Shown: piece by piece, positions 25,105-33,543 of the stretch | Layout of the letters: each line of letters begins with the position of its first letter | Position numbering within the stretch: position 1 is the first letter of the stretch | Source: Blakeslea trispora | Lineage: Eukaryota; Mucoromycota; Mucoromycetes; Mucorales; Choanephoraceae | DNA: 64,000 bases | NCBI GenBank assembly: GCA_025331445.1 | Contig: JAIWNE010000075.1 | Coordinates: forward strand, 97,378-161,377 | Direction: 5' to 3' | Translations under genes and position numbers: made by a program | The notes under the pieces: model-generated | Seen by the model: only the letters and a program-made list of their open reading frames with translations | Databases searched by the model: none | Told to the model about the DNA's origin: nothing

Positions 25105-26124
25105 ATGAAGTTAGTACATAGTTTCGATGAGATTTTAGCGAATAAGAGTTATGACACGATTGCATGCGATATCTATGGTGTGATACACGACGGAGTTAAA
25201 GCCTATCCTCACTCCAAGTCAGCTTTGACAGCACTCAAAGAAAAAGGGGAGCATGTTGTCTTGCTGTCCAATTCAACCCGTCTACAAGACAAGCTTGTTT
25301 CTAACATGAAGTCCAACTTCGATATCAATGAAACATGCTTCAGTAGCATCTTGTCTAGTGGTACACTCACTAAAGTCTTCTTGGCTGATGTTGCAGAGTA
25401 TCTTTCAACAGGACAGGTAAAGCAGCCTGGCTGTCACGCAACTTCTCGGCAACATGGAGAGAACTCTGTCATGAAACCTGACGAATTTGCCAATACTTAT
25501 CTTAAGACCGGCAAGTTTTTCTTAGCTGGAAGTACAGAATGGCAAGAGCCTCTGTATCTATCATTGGCACCTACAATCACGCGTGTAAATGATTGGGATG
25601 ACATTGAATTTGTACTACTAGGCTCCATCCATGGTGTTGATCCACTCAGAAAGCCAGTAGATCCTTTTGATGAAAAGCAAGTTCAGGAAGATTACCAGCC
25701 TCTCTTAGAAAGCTGTTTAAACAGAAATATACCCATCATTTGCGCCAATCCAGATATCTTTGCCCCTAACGGGAAGAATCCAGACGGATCGACAAAGTTT
25801 CTTATTTGCCCTGGTTATGTTGGTCAGATGTATGAAAGAATGGGAGGACAGGTGTTGTATTTCGGCAAGCCATTCAGAAGTATTTATGACTTTCTGGTTC
25901 AAACTGAATCAAGCAATCGAATTCTATGTGTTGGTGATAATGTAGCAACTGACGTAAAAGGAGCAACAGATTCAGGTTTGGATGTTGTGATGGTGACAGG
26001 CGGTGTTCATTGGGAAGAGCTCAAAAAGGCAAAGGATGATGCTGAGCTTATTGAAATCGTTAAACATCTATGCCAAATCAACCATTCAAAAACACCGACT
26101 TATTTAATGCCATTATTAAAATAA
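25105..26124 (+). CDS. HAD-superfamily IIA hydrolase (TIGR01459-like)
   Basis: An intronless 339-residue protein of the haloacid dehalogenase superfamily, subfamily IIA (4-nitrophenylphosphatase/NagD-like). Motif I is CDIYGVIHDG with the nucleophile Asp22. The residue two places later, usually Asp in phosphatases, is Tyr24, as in the TIGR01459 branch, which typically has an aromatic there. Motif II is LLSNSTR. The conserved lysine is in YFGKPF, and motif IV is VGDNVATDVKGA. An insert around residues 105-130 (AEYLSTGQVKQPGCHATSRQ) is rich in polar residues. The substrate is unknown. The ATG at 25105 is directly preceded by GCGTC and by an acceptor-like tract; no in-frame upstream ATG exists nearby. 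Confidence 0.85.
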   Translation: MKLVHSFDEILANKSYDTIACDIYGVIHDGVKAYPHSKSALTALKEKGEHVVLLSNSTRLQDKLVSNMKSNFDINETCFSSILSSGTLTKVFLADVAEYLSTGQVKQPGCHATSRQHGENSVMKPDEFANTYLKTGKFFLAGSTEWQEPLYLSLAPTITRVNDWDDIEFVLLGSIHGVDPLRKPVDPFDEKQVQEDYQPLLESCLNRNIPIICANPDIFAPNGKNPDGSTKFLICPGYVGQMYERMGGQVLYFGKPFRSIYDFLVQTESSNRILCVGDNVATDVKGATDSGLDVVMVTGGVHWEELKKAKDDAELIEIVKHLCQINHSKTPTYLMPLLK

Positions 26125-26599
26125 CAAGCATCATGCGCACTTCAAGCGTCAGTAGAGCGACTCATCCAATAACGATAACACTACTTGTTTAAAAAAACTG
26201 AGTCCGATACACCCTTGGAGATACTCTTAAAACACACTCAAAGTACAAAAAAAAACATCTTTGAATATATGCCATTCATCCATCTGATTTGGAAAGTGTG
26301 TTACCTTTTTTTTTTTTGAAAGAAGCTATGCTTATTTATAATAAGTCGACCCACTTGTACTAATATTAAGAAACATACATGTTATCAAACTTCAGCCTAT
26401 TTTAACGTCACTTATTTTCCTATAAATGCCTCTTAGGAAAAAAAAAAAGAAAGAAAAAGCATAAGCCTATGTCTATCTTAGTCTAATACCAGTGCGTGCT
26501 GAGACAGAAATAATGTTCAAATATAAGGGAATTTTTTGTTTTTTTCTGCTCTCTCTTCTGTTTATTATTATTTGTCTTTCTTTGCTTTTGATTCATGTC
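26125..26599. other. Spacer before the cyclin gene
   Basis: About 475 AT-rich bases with several T- and A-runs. An upstream ATG (26492) is in frame with the cyclin start, but the stretch in between translates as poly-hydrophobic, T-rich sequence typical of a leader, so I treat it as untranslated. Confidence 0.5.
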
Positions 26600-27424
26600 A
26601 TGAATGACACTGCAGAAACGTGTGAAGCGTCCAACATTGTCAAAGTGCCCGAATATTTCTACGCAGTAGACGTAAACTATTTGACACACATGATTGGTAA
26701 ACTCATCGAGATGGCAACTTATTTTCCAAAGAAAAAAAAAGTGTGTATACATTGTTTATTAACAACCTGACCTTATTCCTTAGCTGATATGCTGGGTAGA
26801 CTTATTGCACATAATGATTTGATACCATTAACGTCGAGTAATCTGACGCGCTTCCATTCTCGTGTTCCTCCCAATATATCACTCAGCGACTACCTACGGC
26901 GTATAGTCAAGTATACCTCAGTAGAGAAGTCGTGTCTATTAATTCTGCTTATATACATTGATCGTGTATGCGAACTTCATCCACAATTCACCATATCGTC
27001 TTTGACAGTCCATCGATTTTTGATAACAGCAGTAACTGTCTCATCCAAAGCATTATGCGATTCTTATTGCACCAATTCACATTATGCCAAAGTAGGAGGT
27101 ATCTCAACGCAGGAAATCAATGCTTTAGAATTAGAATTCTTGTCGCTCATCGATTGGCATTTGGCTTCCACAGGCCCGGTGCTACAGCAGTACTATGCCA
27201 ATTTAGTAGAGCAACACCCCTGCTATGAGCGTATTGTGCCAGAAGAATTGGAAGGCAATAAAAAGCGGCGAAGGAGGAGCAGTGCAACCATTGAACAGAA
27301 TCCTGCAAAGAAAAAGGATCGAAAAAATTCACTTAATACCGAACTATTCGAAATAGAGGAAGAAGCTACAAAAATCCATTTCGACACATTACTAGATGAT
27401 GAGACCATACCCTATATTGCATAG
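26600..27424 (+). CDS. PHO80-family cyclin
   Basis: A Pho80/Pcl-type cyclin that would bind a Pho85-like CDK. Exon 1 (26600-26696) joins exon 2 (26784-27424) over an 87-nt intron, giving NYLTHMIADMLGRLIAHND and 245 residues in all. The family marks are a loosely conserved cyclin box with the segment LSDYLRRIVKYTSVEKSCLL, the middle segment IDRVCELHP, and SSKALCDSYCTNSHYAKVGG followed by LELEFLSLIDW. After the box comes a basic Lys/Arg stretch (NKKRRRRSS), then an acidic tail. Pho80-Pho85 regulates phosphate use and, in yeast, Rim15; a Rim15 gene lies 10 kb away, but nothing here shows a link. The start is the ATG before NDTAETCEASN; an upstream ATG at 26492 is rejected on composition. Confidence 0.85.
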
Positions 27425-27969
27425 AATTTATTGTTATTACCATTTACCATTATTTCCTTCCCCCCCTCCTCTTTCTTTATTTTGGTGCAACCTGTTCTTT
27501 TCCTGTTCATAACCTCGTGAGATCAGCCTTGTCGAATCAGAAATTGCTGGATTCGCTATAGTCAGGCGCAATGATCCAATCAAACACCTTGTTCCATTTC
27601 TTTTTTTTTTGTTAAACGCTGGCGTCTCTCTTTATCCCTCTTTTTTTTGTTTTATCTAATTATCTTTTTGATGTATATAATTACAGTATTGTCTTCTTTT
27701 GTCTCTCTCTCTCTCTTTCTTGAAAGAAACATAAATAAATAAATTATCACTCTGTTACTCTTTTTAGAAGAAAAAAATATTGTCAAAACATACAGAGTGA
27801 CTTTCCAAGTCTCCTGCGAATATTTTAAAGTATACAATTACGCATGATGCTGTGATACGCAGATCCAAGGCTATATTCAGTTGAATAGGCACAGCTGTCA
27901 CAGGGAAAAATACCCCTTTTAGTAAGCATATACTCAGAGTATAGAGTACCAACAAAGAGATCTTCATTT
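27425..27969. other. 3' flank of the cyclin gene; no supported gene
   Basis: T-rich sequence with a short TC repeat near 27700. A minus-strand frame of 67 codons (27967-27764) begins like a signal peptide but ends in low-quality sequence and has no other support. Confidence 0.4.
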
Positions 27970-28590
27970 TTATGGTGAACAGTCTAGAGCATTAAAATCC
28001 ATTGGGGTTGCAATCTCAACATGCTTGAATCGTTCTATGGTAACTTGTATACGAAAGCTGGATGATTCAACAATTTTTTTTTTTACTTTCTTCAATAAAA
28101 CCAGTCTGCTTTTACAATCGAATATACCACTTCGACCAAGACGGATACAAACATTGAGGCAAATAGTGCTCTTTGTGTTACAACCCTCTTGCAGTTTCTT
28201 CATTGCAAGTAGCATATAGGTACATTGACTATAGTCTATAGACATAGATCGAAGTTTATTTGACTACATCAACCAGATAGTATTATCATACATAGGCACT
28301 CATTTACTTCTCCTTACACTACTTTCTTTTTTCCTTTACTGACACATATCCAGAGAGTAAAGCAAGACATGCAGCTCACAGGAACAATGAAAAGGTTCAA
28401 ACACAAGCTACAGACATACACCGATAAACGCAATACTGCTAGATTTGCGCATATCGTCTATCAGGGCTGAAACCTCATCGAGCAGTCTTGAATTTTCGTA
28501 AAAGAAACGACTAGAAAACATGTACTGATGATTTACGACACTGTATAAGAAATGGTACGTATATGCAGTAACAGATTTGCTTGGCGGCAT
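27970..28590 (-). CDS. Hypothetical protein, two-exon model, weak support
   Basis: I do not recognise this gene. An ATG at 28590 opens 55 sensible codons (MPPSKSVTAYTYHFLYSVVN, later RLLDEVSALIDDMRKSSS). A donor at about 28413 (ATCG|GTGTAT) could join in frame to an acceptor ATAG near 28237, followed by a frame with many strand-like residues (SFRIQVTIERFKHVEIATP) that ends at 27970. The implied intron, about 175 nt, is longer than the local norm. Neither half has a known domain. It may be a real lineage-specific gene, two fragments, or chance. Confidence 0.3.
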
Positions 28591-28944
28591 TTATAGGTCA
28601 TACAGCCACTGTAAGAGCCAAATCTATTAGGTGCCATATACACTTGATTTACTTATACTTAATTCTCTGTATAAACAAAGTTACGAGCATCTACAGATCA
28701 ATTGTATCTATACTTTATAAGTTTATTTGTATTTATATATATATATACATGTGTGTGTACGATTTGTTTAAAGCTAGAGCTATCGAAGCAACAATGCAAA
28801 GCTGCCCATCCACTATCTATACTTTACCTAAAACGCTGTCACGAAATTTGACTTTTTGGGGGGCAAACTTTATAAGTAACCATATGCTGGTCAGTCATTT
28901 CTCTTTTTCTTTTTTTCCTTATTCTCTTTTTTATCAACTTTTCA
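28591..28944. other. Spacer before TIM10
   Basis: About 350 AT-rich bases with a TA repeat near 28735-28748. It serves as the promoter region of TIM10 and ends in a T-rich tract just before its ATG. Nothing else is seen. Confidence 0.5.
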
Positions 28945-29281
28945 ATGAGCTGGAGTGGTAGTTTTGCACAAAATTATGTTGATCCTCAGCACTTGAAAGA
29001 GGCAGAACAACAAGTAGAAATCTTTATGGGCATGTTTTCTAGGTAGTGAAAAGAACACAACGTTTAAAAAAAAACCAAGAAAATTAGTCTCACTGGATAA
29101 TAAAATTAGAGTCATGTCTGCTTGTCAGGAAAAGTGCATCCCAAACAACTATCACGAACCTGACTTGAACAAGGGAGAACAAAAATGTATCGATCGTTGC
29201 GTGGCAAAATATATGTCTGTTCAGTTCATGCTGGGTGAAAAAATGAAATCATTGGCACCTACCACAGACAGCACATCGTAG
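28945..29281 (+). CDS. TIM10: Mitochondrial import chaperone Tim10
   Basis: A small Tim protein of the intermembrane space that, with Tim9, chaperones membrane proteins to the TIM22 complex. Two exons (28945-29042 and 29110-29281) with a 67-nt intron total 270 nt, 89 residues, the usual Tim10 length. The twin Cx3C motif is intact: CQEKC and CIDRC, separated by 16 residues. The first exon ends in the helix AEQQVEIFMGMFS and the second begins with the Arg-Val-Met before the first motif, as in Tim10. The gene is too short and too split to be seen as one open frame. It converges on the membrane-protein gene that ends at 29332. Confidence 0.93.
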
Positions 29282-29331
29282 AAATCATCCTCTTTTTATT
29301 ATTACTATTATCATCATTACTGTACATTATT

Positions 29332-30322
29332 TTATTTTTGGCTTTGTATTTTGGATACCGGACCAGCATTTCTTAAAGCATATTGGGGTAACAATTGACT
29401 TGGAGCATACAAGTAATTCATGAAGCCATTACCATTTGGATAACTGGATTGTGGAGGAAACAACTCTCGAAGTTTCTCATAGTAATAAAATACACACATT
29501 CCCCAATATATCTATAACACATCTATATAAGCTTTTACTATGGTGATTGATGCTTTATACTTACATAACATATACACATCACAATCCATACTGCAATTGA
29601 AAATTTAATTTCATCTTCCCATAGTTTCTGACAATGATAGATAGGAAGCGGATCTGACAAAGTGAAGTTATAGCTTGTACCATTATTAGCTATACTTGAT
29701 ACATTTTCATATAACCCGAATTTCGATGCAGACTCTGTACACCAATCAAGATAAATAGATTTTTGTATACCAAACACAAATATGTTGGCAGCCACATCTA
29801 TCAGATAAACGGGTATGATAAGAACTAGAAAAATAACACCTGTCTGAAGTACCAGTGGTGTGTCCTACAGAATATGTTCAATACCATGCAAATACAATGT
29901 AAAGATATTAAACTTACAATAAACAATCCATACAGGACTAAAAGAGCTACAACGGCGAAAACAATAGATAGAGAGCCAAAGACAATCAATGCTGGTCTGT
30001 TTAGAAATGAGAAAATAGCTACCAATCCTTTGTGAATTAGATCAATGCAGATATCATTGAATCTGTTCTGAATACTATCAAATCAGCTTTACCAGTATAT
30101 CCTTGAAATGATTGAGTAGCGATATATGTGTTCAAGCCCTACTTTGATCATAGTAAATAACATGAGGAGAACTTAGTATTCCCATGCTTATATGAAACTT
30201 ACAATCCATAAACTACATGCGATTGCGCAACCAGCACGTAAAGACATGCAACCACAACATTTTCTTCTTGCAGGATTGGGGTCCAAATACCTTGGTTCAG
30301 CAATGGGTTGGTCAAAAAACAT
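29332..30322 (-). CDS. Four-helix membrane protein, LAPTM/MTP-like
   Basis: Five exons (30322-30203, 30138-30093, 30027-29918, 29864-29565, 29511-29332), all in frame, total 756 nt and 251 residues. The protein has a cytosolic start with a Cys motif (RRKCCGCMSLRAG) followed by four hydrophobic helices: GCAIACSLWIGLNTY, ALIVFGSLSIVFAVVALLVL, LVLQTGVIFLVLIIPVYLI and FSIAVWIVMCICYIYWGM. A loop with two NxS/T sites and one Cys lies between helices three and four. The Cys-rich start before helix one and the four-helix plan resemble lysosomal LAPTM4/MTP proteins, but the match is by pattern only. The tail is soluble and ends KIQSQK. The 46-nt second exon was found because it restores frame. A CAG lies just before the ATG, so an earlier exon cannot be excluded. 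Confidence 0.72.
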
Positions 30323-30775
30323 GTAGGCTGCAAAATAAAAGTTGATAAAGAAAAGAGTAAGCCAAGCTTCAATCAAGCTTTAAATCCTTTGTTTATGCAG
30401 TACAAAAAAACATTGCTTTATTTGGAACAGTGTAGCGCAAGGTTTTCTTTTGACTGTTGTTCTGTTATCAATGGTATTTTTTTTAGATGATCAGTTTACA
30501 AAATCGCATTGATGCAGCTGACTGGAACGAAGACATTACTTTCTAAATGACTTTGCACTTACACTACATCGAGTATACAACTGCCCTAATATTATTCTAA
30601 AGCAGACGCTCTTGTCAATGACAACTTTAAGGAACTCAAATGCTATCAGAAGGCACTCATCTTTTCATCAATAATATGTTAGAGGGGGTCTATTTTGTTG
30701 CTATAAAAGCAAGCATAAATTCAATTTCTTAGAAGATTCCTTTTGCATCAATGACTTGCTTGACATCTATATCTC
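30323..30775. other. Spacer between the membrane protein and the transposon relic
   Basis: About 450 bases without a supported frame. The left part is the promoter of the membrane-protein gene. The right part could belong to the decayed Tc1/mariner copy, but I cannot align it by eye. Confidence 0.45.
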
Positions 30776-31211
30776 ATGCTGTCAATCAAGCATTTCCTCC
30801 TTGTGAGTACTCGTAGGAGCTGGCTTGTATATTGTACATCAATGCTTGAATCCAAGCTCACGAAGATAAGACAAAACAGTGTCTTCACTGACATTAATAT
30901 CGATACGCTTCAATTCGTCTCTCACTTGCTGGGTGCTCATGGATGGGTTGCGGATTACAGCATGCTCAAGATGTTTTAAACCTCTAGAATTTATTTTTTT
31001 TGGGTCTTCCAGTCGACTTGCGAGGCAGAGGCGATCCTGTTTCTTCAATAGTCTTCACAATGCTTCTTACAGTCTCTCTAACTAACCCAACCTTCTTTCC
31101 AATGGTGGTATTATCATATCCTTCGCTATGAAGCCAATACACGCCCCAGCGCATCTTATCAGTAGCTTTGGTATAACTGCCACGCTTGCGCTTGATTTTT
31201 GTGCTATCCAT
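30776..31211 (-). pseudogene. Decayed Tc1/mariner-family transposase fragment
   Basis: Two helix-turn-helix units of a Tc1/mariner transposase are visible. The first reads from MDSTKIKRKRGSYTKATD through YDNTTIGKKVGLVRETVRSI to the linker SPLPRKSTGRPKK. The second carries NPSMSTQQVRDELK and ends LSYLRELGFKH. The frame changes in a run of eight A (about 30997-31004); seven would keep it open. After GFKH a TGA interrupts, then YKPAPTSTHKEEMLD continues in the same frame, as expected of the transposase, before a second stop. No DDE catalytic domain follows, so this is a truncated, dead copy of the DNA-binding half. Confidence 0.82.
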
Positions 31212-31428
31212 AGTGTTATGTATTTGTAAAAATGAAAGGTTATTTTTATCAATTTTCATGCATATAATGCTTTATTTAAGTATCATAGAAATGATTTACT
31301 TATTGTGCTCAGAAATTCCGGGCAAATGCACCGAACAATGACGTAGCACTTCGGCTGCGCAGCTTTTTTCCGGTCCGGACTTTTTACTACATTTTGTATT
31401 TTAGTTACTAATATACAAAATAAGTTGA

Positions 31429-31501
31429 GGGGCTATGGCCCAATGGATAAGGCGTCTGACTACGAATCAGGAGATTCCAGGTTCGACCCCTGGTAGCCTC
31501 A
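31429..31501 (+). tRNA. tRNA-Arg (anticodon ACG)
   Basis: The full cloverleaf reads directly. The acceptor stem GGGGCTA pairs with TAGCCTC (one G-T wobble), with discriminator A. The D arm is TGGCCCAATGGATAAGGCG. The anticodon loop CTACGAA gives anticodon ACG, closed by a five-pair stem with one wobble. The T arm is CCAGGTTCGACCCCTGG. It is close to yeast tRNA-Arg(ACG) in the D and anticodon arms. There is no intron. A T-run follows at 31503, as expected for RNA polymerase III termination. The gene lies about 220 nt from the Tc1 relic. Confidence 0.95.
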
Positions 31502-32164
31502 ATTTTTTCTTATCGTTCACTGATTTACGTTCATTTTTTTTTTTGCATAAATCTATTGTATAGTGTTACAGGACAAAGGATAGTTTTTGCAGTAACTTGA
31601 GAAAGAGAACAAATAGATATAACAGAGCAATCAGGCAGCAAGGTTATAAGTAATGAGCACCAGGTTTTAAGTCGTCCGACTAGAGATATAAGTAAAGTAA
31701 TATAAGAGATGTAATAAATGAATACAATGATCTGTAATAAGTATCAAGGGAACTAACAACTATATGTGGATTTAGGTAGTGAATATGTCAAACTACAACC
31801 AAGCGCAAAGTAAATAAGAGAAATGTAAGTTGAGTTTATTGATAAGAGAAGATTAAAGAGTTTATATACTATTCTAAAAGTAAGTCATATTGGACTTGCA
31901 AACTAATAATTCAAATAATCAAAACAACAATTATCTTGAATATAGCTTACGATGAATTTGGTGAATACCTCCGTTTCTATATGAGATATTGAAATCCTAA
32001 AACCAATGAACCCATAAAGCAAAGTTGATTTTTATAGTACGCCTAATCATGCAAACATCTGTGTAACAGCCAGTTTTTAAGTCTGCATGCATCTTTTCTC
32101 TCTTTCTCTTTATTCAATAAAGTATACACTGTTCAATCTGAATTATACATTAAAAAAAACCTAT
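31502..32164. other. Intergenic; tRNA terminator and VMA8 3' flank
   Basis: Starts with the T-run that ends tRNA-Arg transcription. The remaining 600 or so AT-rich bases show no gene or repeat. Confidence 0.55.
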
Positions 32165-32652
32165 CTAAAAGATAACATCTTCATCTTCGTGATCCAACAT
32201 ATTAAGCTGACCTGTTTCATCAGCTGCATGAAGTGTTGGTGCTATATTATCAAGAAAATGGCATAGGTAACAAAGTCAGAAAATTTCCTTTTTTTTTGGG
32301 TATTTAAATCATTTATCTTTCTTTACCTTCACGACCTTCTTTCTCAGCATTCGATGCTTGTTGAATTCGGACAGCCTCTTCAGCAGCAGCATGATCCTTC
32401 TTCTTGCCTTGTACTTTTTTCAATCTAGCCAGACATGTGTTTATGTTCTGTGTGTATGTCTATAGAGTCTCATCTTTACCTGAAGAACTCTTCTCTGTCT
32501 TGTTCGTCCAATTCAGAGATAATGTATTTGATGGTGTTTTCATAGCGAGGGATGATAACATGCTCAATAGCATTGACACGACGATTTGTTGCTTTGATAA
32601 CTTCGTCCAAAATAACAAAGGCAGTCTAATCATGTGTCAGAACTTTGCCTTA

Positions 32653-32688
<36 letters not shown>

Positions 32689-33388
32689 CATACCTGCAAA
32701 CTTGCAAGCTCCACTAAAGTCTCAACAGCCTTTGCATAGACTTCCTTGGCTCTCTGAATCTGTTGACCACCACGTCCAAGACCAGTAAACTCAAAAGCTA
32801 ATATTCATTGGTTAAACGCGCGTTTAAGGGATGTAGTGCTTTCTTACCATTTCCACCCTCGCTGTACATCTCAAAAGCAGGAAGCATGACACCTGAAACG
32901 TTTTCTTGTTTAGCTCTAACGCGTAGTTGAGCATTCTTTGAACCTTCCTGAATTTGATAACTAGGTCATGATTTAGATAACTCTCTCACATATATATATA
33001 CTGAATACTACTATAGCATCATGCTATTCTCCCCTACCTGATATCGCCTGTAATGTATTGTACTTCAGCAAGAGAGAAAGAGGCAAGTTGCATCACTTGA
33101 CCCATTTTGCGCTTAAGCTATTGAAACAAGACATGAGCTATCTGCTTTACTGATGATTGAGGTTGTTCATACCTCATCAATCTTGACTGTAATGCCTCTA
33201 AAACGCTTTGTCAAAGCTTCTGACTTACGCTTTAAAAGCGAATGACCTGTTTGGGCACCTTTTAGTTTAAGCTTCATGTTAGTGAGAGCCCTAAAAGCAT
33301 CAACTTGGTTAACAACAATACAAGAAACATCTAATCACACATACATTCGCGTAGGGAAAATGTTGAGACGCTGGTTATTTCCTGACAT
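32165..33388 (-). CDS. VMA8: V-type proton ATPase subunit D
   Basis: Subunit D forms the central rotor shaft of the V1 sector that couples ATP hydrolysis to proton pumping into vacuoles. Eight exons separated by seven short introns give about 259 residues, the normal length. The start [62 protein letters not shown] or [10 protein letters not shown], and [19 protein letters not shown] are diagnostic. The long helical hairpin and an acidic C-terminus ([10 protein letters not shown]) are complete. The fifth intron (32693-32626, 68 nt) is about half a GT repeat that begins a few bases after the donor. The gene lies head to tail with the large DIF-motif gene, about 155 nt downstream of its stop. 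Confidence 0.95.
32656..32687. repeat. (CA)16 microsatellite inside a VMA8 intron
   Basis: An uninterrupted run of about 16 CA units on the plus strand, reading as GT repeats in the direction of VMA8 transcription. It fills nearly half of a 68-nt intron and begins about six bases after its GTATGA donor. Confidence 0.9.
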
Positions 33389-33543
33389 TTCTTATATTAA
33401 TACGAGGGCTTAAGAGAAGAAGAAAAGAAGAAGACTGTGCTAGTGTATGAAACCAAATAAAAGAAGTAGAGTGTGATAGTGATCGAAAATTAAGGGGGAT
33501 GTAACAAGTATGGTTTTTTATTCTCAGCTACTCCATATTTTTT

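Noticed and set aside
26492..26599. Upstream ATG for the PHO80-like cyclin, giving a hydrophobic N-terminus
   Set aside because: The extra residues come from a T-rich leader; cyclins of this family do not carry a membrane segment.
27764..27967. Minus-strand frame beginning like a signal peptide
   Set aside because: Only about 40 credible residues followed by low-quality sequence, with no splice continuation found.
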